This document shows positions 13,629 to 16,051 of a stretch of 16,051 nucleotides of DNA, one piece after another (the stretch's first letter is position 1; the number at the start of each line of letters is the position of its first letter). Where the stretch lies: positions 1-16,051 of the forward strand of contig LIBV01000011.1 in NCBI GenBank assembly GCA_001438335.1. Reading direction: 5' to 3'. The position numbers and the translations under genes were made by a program. Under the pieces are notes generated by a model. The model did no database searches, had not been told where the DNA came from, and was given only the letters and a program-made list of their open reading frames with translations. The DNA is from Pelagibacteraceae bacterium BACL5 MAG-120820-bin39. Its GTDB lineage: Bacteria; Pseudomonadota; Alphaproteobacteria; Pelagibacterales; Pelagibacteraceae.

Positions 13629-14764
13629 TTAAAAGTTGAAATTATTTTTGGAATATAATTTTTAAAATTAAAAAAACCTTTATTACAATATTGCCAAGAG
13701 TTTTGATCAAGTTTTCTATATAAAAATTTAATATTTTTTTTGTTATTTTTATTTATCCAATCTAAATTTTCACCTACCGTTGGATACAAGCAAAAAATCT
13801 CTTCACTTATATCTTTAACCTTGTTTATATTGATAACTTCACAATCAATTGATTTTTCCATCAATCTTTGTTTTTGATCTTCAATTAATTGAGATTTAAA
13901 AGTTAAAACTTTTTCACTGAGTTTTATAAATCTATCTTTGTTTTCAACTAATATAATTTTTTTAAATCTTTTATTTACAAAATCAGAGTATTCAAAGGAA
14001 AGATTATTATCAAAAATTAATAAATTTTTTTCTTCAAAAGTTTCTGGGTTGCTCAATTCCTTTTTAATAACAGGGTAAGTTTTTTCAGATAATATGGGTA
14101 ATGCATTTTCATTTAATTTGATTTTGTTAAATCTGTTATTGGTAAATTTTTTAATATTCCATTCAGTTGCAAGATAATGTTTGCCATGTGTCTGAACTCC
14201 AGCAACCCAGCGCCAGCCAAGGGTATTAGATGCAGGATCACCATCATAAAGATGTTGCATAAAAAATTCAGCTCCAAGCTGCCAAGGTAAATTTAAAGTA
14301 AAAATCCAGATACTGGCAAACCACATTCTTGTATGATTATGCAAATAGTTATAGTTTTTCAGCTCATTAACCCATTCATTAAAGCATTCTATATTTGTTT
14401 TTCCTTCAATAGCTTCTAGGTAATTTGTTTTATTTTCAAAATCCTTTCTTAGTTTTAATAATTCAGCTAAATAGTCTGCCCATACATTGGGTCTTAATTC
14501 CAACCAGCCTTTCCAATACGTTCGCCACAATACTTCTTGAATGAATTTTTCATTTTTTGAAAATGAATATTTTTTAAGTGACTTATTAATCACTTCAGTT
14601 TCATTGATGACTCCATGGGTGATAAAGGGTGACAAACAAGAAGTGTTTATTCTATTTTGAGGACCATAGTCAAAATTTCTAAGTTTTGAATATTCAGAAA
14701 GATGATTATCTATATAATAATCTAATTTTTTAATAACTTTTGATCTTGAATTTTCAAATATCAT
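13625..14764 (-). CDS. photolyase-like FAD-binding protein with the flavin domain at the N-terminus
   Basis: In this 379-residue protein, residues about 1-215 match the helical FAD domain of photolyases/cryptochromes: RNFDYGPQNRINTSCLSPFI (29-48), FIQEVLWRTYWKGWLELRP (74-92), LHNHTRMWFASIW (141-153) and DGDPASNTLGWRWVAG (174-189). In the last block Asn180 stands four residues before Trp184, as the flavin-contacting Asn does in E. coli PhrB. There is no N-terminal antenna domain. Instead, residues about 245-379 have a beta/alpha pattern (strands near 247-252, 268-273, 308-313, 322-327, 344-349) and end in a GFFNFKNYIPKI block. The architecture thus looks like a circular permutation or a replacement of the antenna domain. 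From memory, longer alphaproteobacterial relatives share this order. DNA repair or light sensing is likely but unproved. It is six bases after the FrnE-like gene. Confidence 0.88.
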   Translation of the reverse strand: MIFENSRSKVIKKLDYYIDNHLSEYSKLRNFDYGPQNRINTSCLSPFITHGVINETEVINKSLKKYSFSKNEKFIQEVLWRTYWKGWLELRPNVWADYLAELLKLRKDFENKTNYLEAIEGKTNIECFNEWVNELKNYNYLHNHTRMWFASIWIFTLNLPWQLGAEFFMQHLYDGDPASNTLGWRWVAGVQTHGKHYLATEWNIKKFTNNRFNKIKLNENALPILSEKTYPVIKKELSNPETFEEKNLLIFDNNLSFEYSDFVNKRFKKIILVENKDRFIKLSEKVLTFKSQLIEDQKQRLMEKSIDCEVININKVKDISEEIFCLYPTVGENLDWINKNNKKNIKFLYRKLDQNSWQYCNKGFFNFKNYIPKIISTFN

Positions 14765-14770
14765 AAAGCT

Positions 14771-15388
14771 CTAGTTTAAATTTGTTTTAATAATTTTTTC
14801 CAATTCGATTGAATTTTGAGCTCCTGATACAAAATCTTTTCCTATTTCAAAGTAAGGCACACCAAATACTTTTTTATCTTTTGCAAATTTAACTTTTTCA
14901 TTTATTTTATTAATATTTTCTTGAGTAATCAACTTTTCGAATGTTTCTTTTTTAATAGAGGTCTCCTCGGCAATATTAGATAAAATATTTTTATCTCCTA
15001 TATCTAACCCTCCTACAAAATAAGATTGGTATATTTTTTCTTTTATCACATTTTCTAAATTATATTGTTCACTTAAAATAATAAGTAGATGAGACAATAT
15101 AGTATTCGGAGTTTTTTTAATTTTATCTAAATTTAAAATAATTCCAGACTCTTTAGCTTTAATTCTCATATTTTCATACATAGGCACAGCATTATTTCTT
15201 CCACCAAACTTAATATCTAAATATTTTTCTCTTAAAATACCTTCTGCAGGCATATCAGGATTTAATTGGAAGGGTATATGTTTGATCTTAAATTTAATTT
15301 TTGGAAATTTTTTAAGAGCGCTATTAAGATTTCTGTGACCTATAAAACACCAGCCACAAATAGTGTCAGCAAAAAAATTTATATTCAT
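14771..15388 (-). CDS. FrnE/DsbA-family thioredoxin-fold oxidoreductase
   Basis: A 205-residue protein without signal peptide, so probably cytoplasmic. It begins MNINFFADTICGWCFIGHRN: a CxxC active site (C11-G-W-C14) directly after the first strand, followed by the FrnE-type [YF]IG motif. FQLNPDMPAEG (40-50) and the helical insert are as expected for FrnE-like DsbA proteins. VFGVPYFEIG (174-183) provides the cis-proline loop (Pro178) opposite the active site, and FVSGAQ near the end completes the fold. FrnE-type proteins reduce, oxidise or isomerise thiols; some are linked to oxidative or radiation stress. It lies between argG (three bases upstream) and the photolyase-like gene (six bases downstream) in one operon. 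Confidence 0.92.
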   Translation of the reverse strand: MNINFFADTICGWCFIGHRNLNSALKKFPKIKFKIKHIPFQLNPDMPAEGILREKYLDIKFGGRNNAVPMYENMRIKAKESGIILNLDKIKKTPNTILSHLLIILSEQYNLENVIKEKIYQSYFVGGLDIGDKNILSNIAEETSIKKETFEKLITQENINKINEKVKFAKDKKVFGVPYFEIGKDFVSGAQNSIELEKIIKTNLN

Positions 15389-15391
15389 TAA

Positions 15392-16051
15392 CTATGAACG
15401 TAATTTTTTTTTATGAAAATTTATAAATCTTTCAACGTTTGATTTATTAAATGTTTTATTTTCTTCAAAAGAAACTTTTTTCATTGAATATGCAGAGCTT
15501 TTTGTTTGTCTAGACATGATTATCACATTGCCTTTATAAAGTTTTAATTTAACCGAACCGTTTACTTTATTTCTATTTTTATCGATAATTTTTTGGATTT
15601 TGAATCTTTCATTAGAATACCAATAACCATTATAAATTAATTCTGCGTACCTTGGCATAACTTGATCTTTTTTATGCATAGTTTCCTTATCAAGAGTTAC
15701 AGATTCAATTGCTCGGTGGGCATTAATTAATAAGGTTCCGCCTGGAGTTTCATATACCCCTCTTGATTTTATCCCAATAAATCTATTTTCAACTAAATCA
15801 ACTCGACCAATACCGTTTTTGCCTGCTAAAAGATTTAGTTTTTCAAGGAGTTTAGATGGTGATAGTTTTTTCCCATTTACTCCTATTGGATCACCATTTT
15901 TAAAATCAATAGTAACCACTGAAGGTTTGTTGGGTGCTTTTTCTGGAGAGACAGTTCTTTGAAAAATAAATTCAGGAGCTGAATTTTTAGGATCTTCTAA
16001 AACTTTACCTTCAGTAGAAGTATGAAATAAATTATCATCCACTGAAAAAGG
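15392..16051 (-). CDS. argG: argininosuccinate synthase, C-terminal part (partial)
   Basis: An open frame enters from the right edge (first visible codons Pro-Phe-Ser) and continues for 219 residues to a TAG stop at 15392. The GTG at 16042 is internal, not a start, because the frame runs on upstream with family sequence. DDNLFHTSTEGKVLEDP is the typical block in the second half of ArgG, and RVDLVENRFIGIKSRGVYE contains the citrulline/aspartate-site glutamate and tyrosine region. ALIESVTLD- and YAELIYNGYW-like segments follow as in the family. The enzyme condenses citrulline and aspartate with ATP in arginine synthesis. Roughly half of a normal ~400-residue protein is visible. It is the upstream gene of the FrnE and photolyase-like pair. 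Confidence 0.96.
   Translation of the reverse strand, partial: PFSVDDNLFHTSTEGKVLEDPKNSAPEFIFQRTVSPEKAPNKPSVVTIDFKNGDPIGVNGKKLSPSKLLEKLNLLAGKNGIGRVDLVENRFIGIKSRGVYETPGGTLLINAHRAIESVTLDKETMHKKDQVMPRYAELIYNGYWYSNERFKIQKIIDKNRNKVNGSVKLKLYKGNVIIMSRQTKSSAYSMKKVSFEENKTFNKSNVERFINFHKKKLRS

Noticed and set aside
15392..16042. A complete 216-residue gene starting at the GTG at 16042
   Set aside because: The frame continues upstream to the window edge with sequence typical of argininosuccinate synthase, so the gene is simply cut by the window.

Overview
The window looks like a piece of a streamlined marine alphaproteobacterial chromosome, most likely SAR11 (Pelagibacterales). The reasons are strong AT richness with lysine-, asparagine- and isoleucine-heavy proteins, almost no intergenic DNA (the largest gap is about 116 bp, so no gene-free stretch exceeds 300 bases), start/stop and stop/stop overlaps, and an alphaproteobacterial gene order (acs / EVE protein / tsaD divergent from hemC-hemD). 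The taxonomic call is inference from these traits. I see no tRNA, rRNA, CRISPR array, insertion sequence or phage gene.

Layout. At 1-171 (minus) is the N-terminal part of a DUF4212 sodium/solute symporter small subunit. It is divergent from a conserved unknown protein (288-905, plus). Next comes a minus-strand operon, transcribed tsaD -> EVE-domain protein -> acs (4434 to 902). It shares a short divergent promoter region with a plus-strand operon of hemC, hemD, an MscS-type channel, a YggT protein and folD (4493-8340). Two small membrane proteins follow, the second with a SHOCT domain (8415-8876).

The right half (8879-14764) is centred on two photolyase/cryptochrome-family proteins. A minus-strand pair (a short-chain dehydrogenase-like protein, then a PQQ sugar dehydrogenase-like secreted protein) is divergent, across only 27 bp, from a plus-strand operon. 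That operon holds a PhrB-type photolyase-related protein, LrgA, LrgB, a 42-residue DUF2256 zinc-ribbon-like protein and a 73-residue membrane protein. It converges on a minus-strand operon of argG (partial at the right edge), a FrnE/DsbA-like protein and a photolyase-like protein whose flavin domain comes first and whose alpha/beta-like domain comes last.

How the genes fit together. The symporter subunit and acs are consistent with uptake and activation of acetate or a similar acid, although both belong to widespread families. hemC and hemD supply tetrapyrroles. folD supplies C1 units, tsaD modifies tRNA, and argG makes arginine. The most interesting region is the photolyase neighbourhood: one protein seems to have lost the family's iron-sulfur ligands, the other has a permuted-looking domain order, and the SDR lacks the usual catalytic tyrosine. 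All three convergent gene junctions leave no room for a terminator, and two of them use one TTAA tetranucleotide as the stop codon for both strands.
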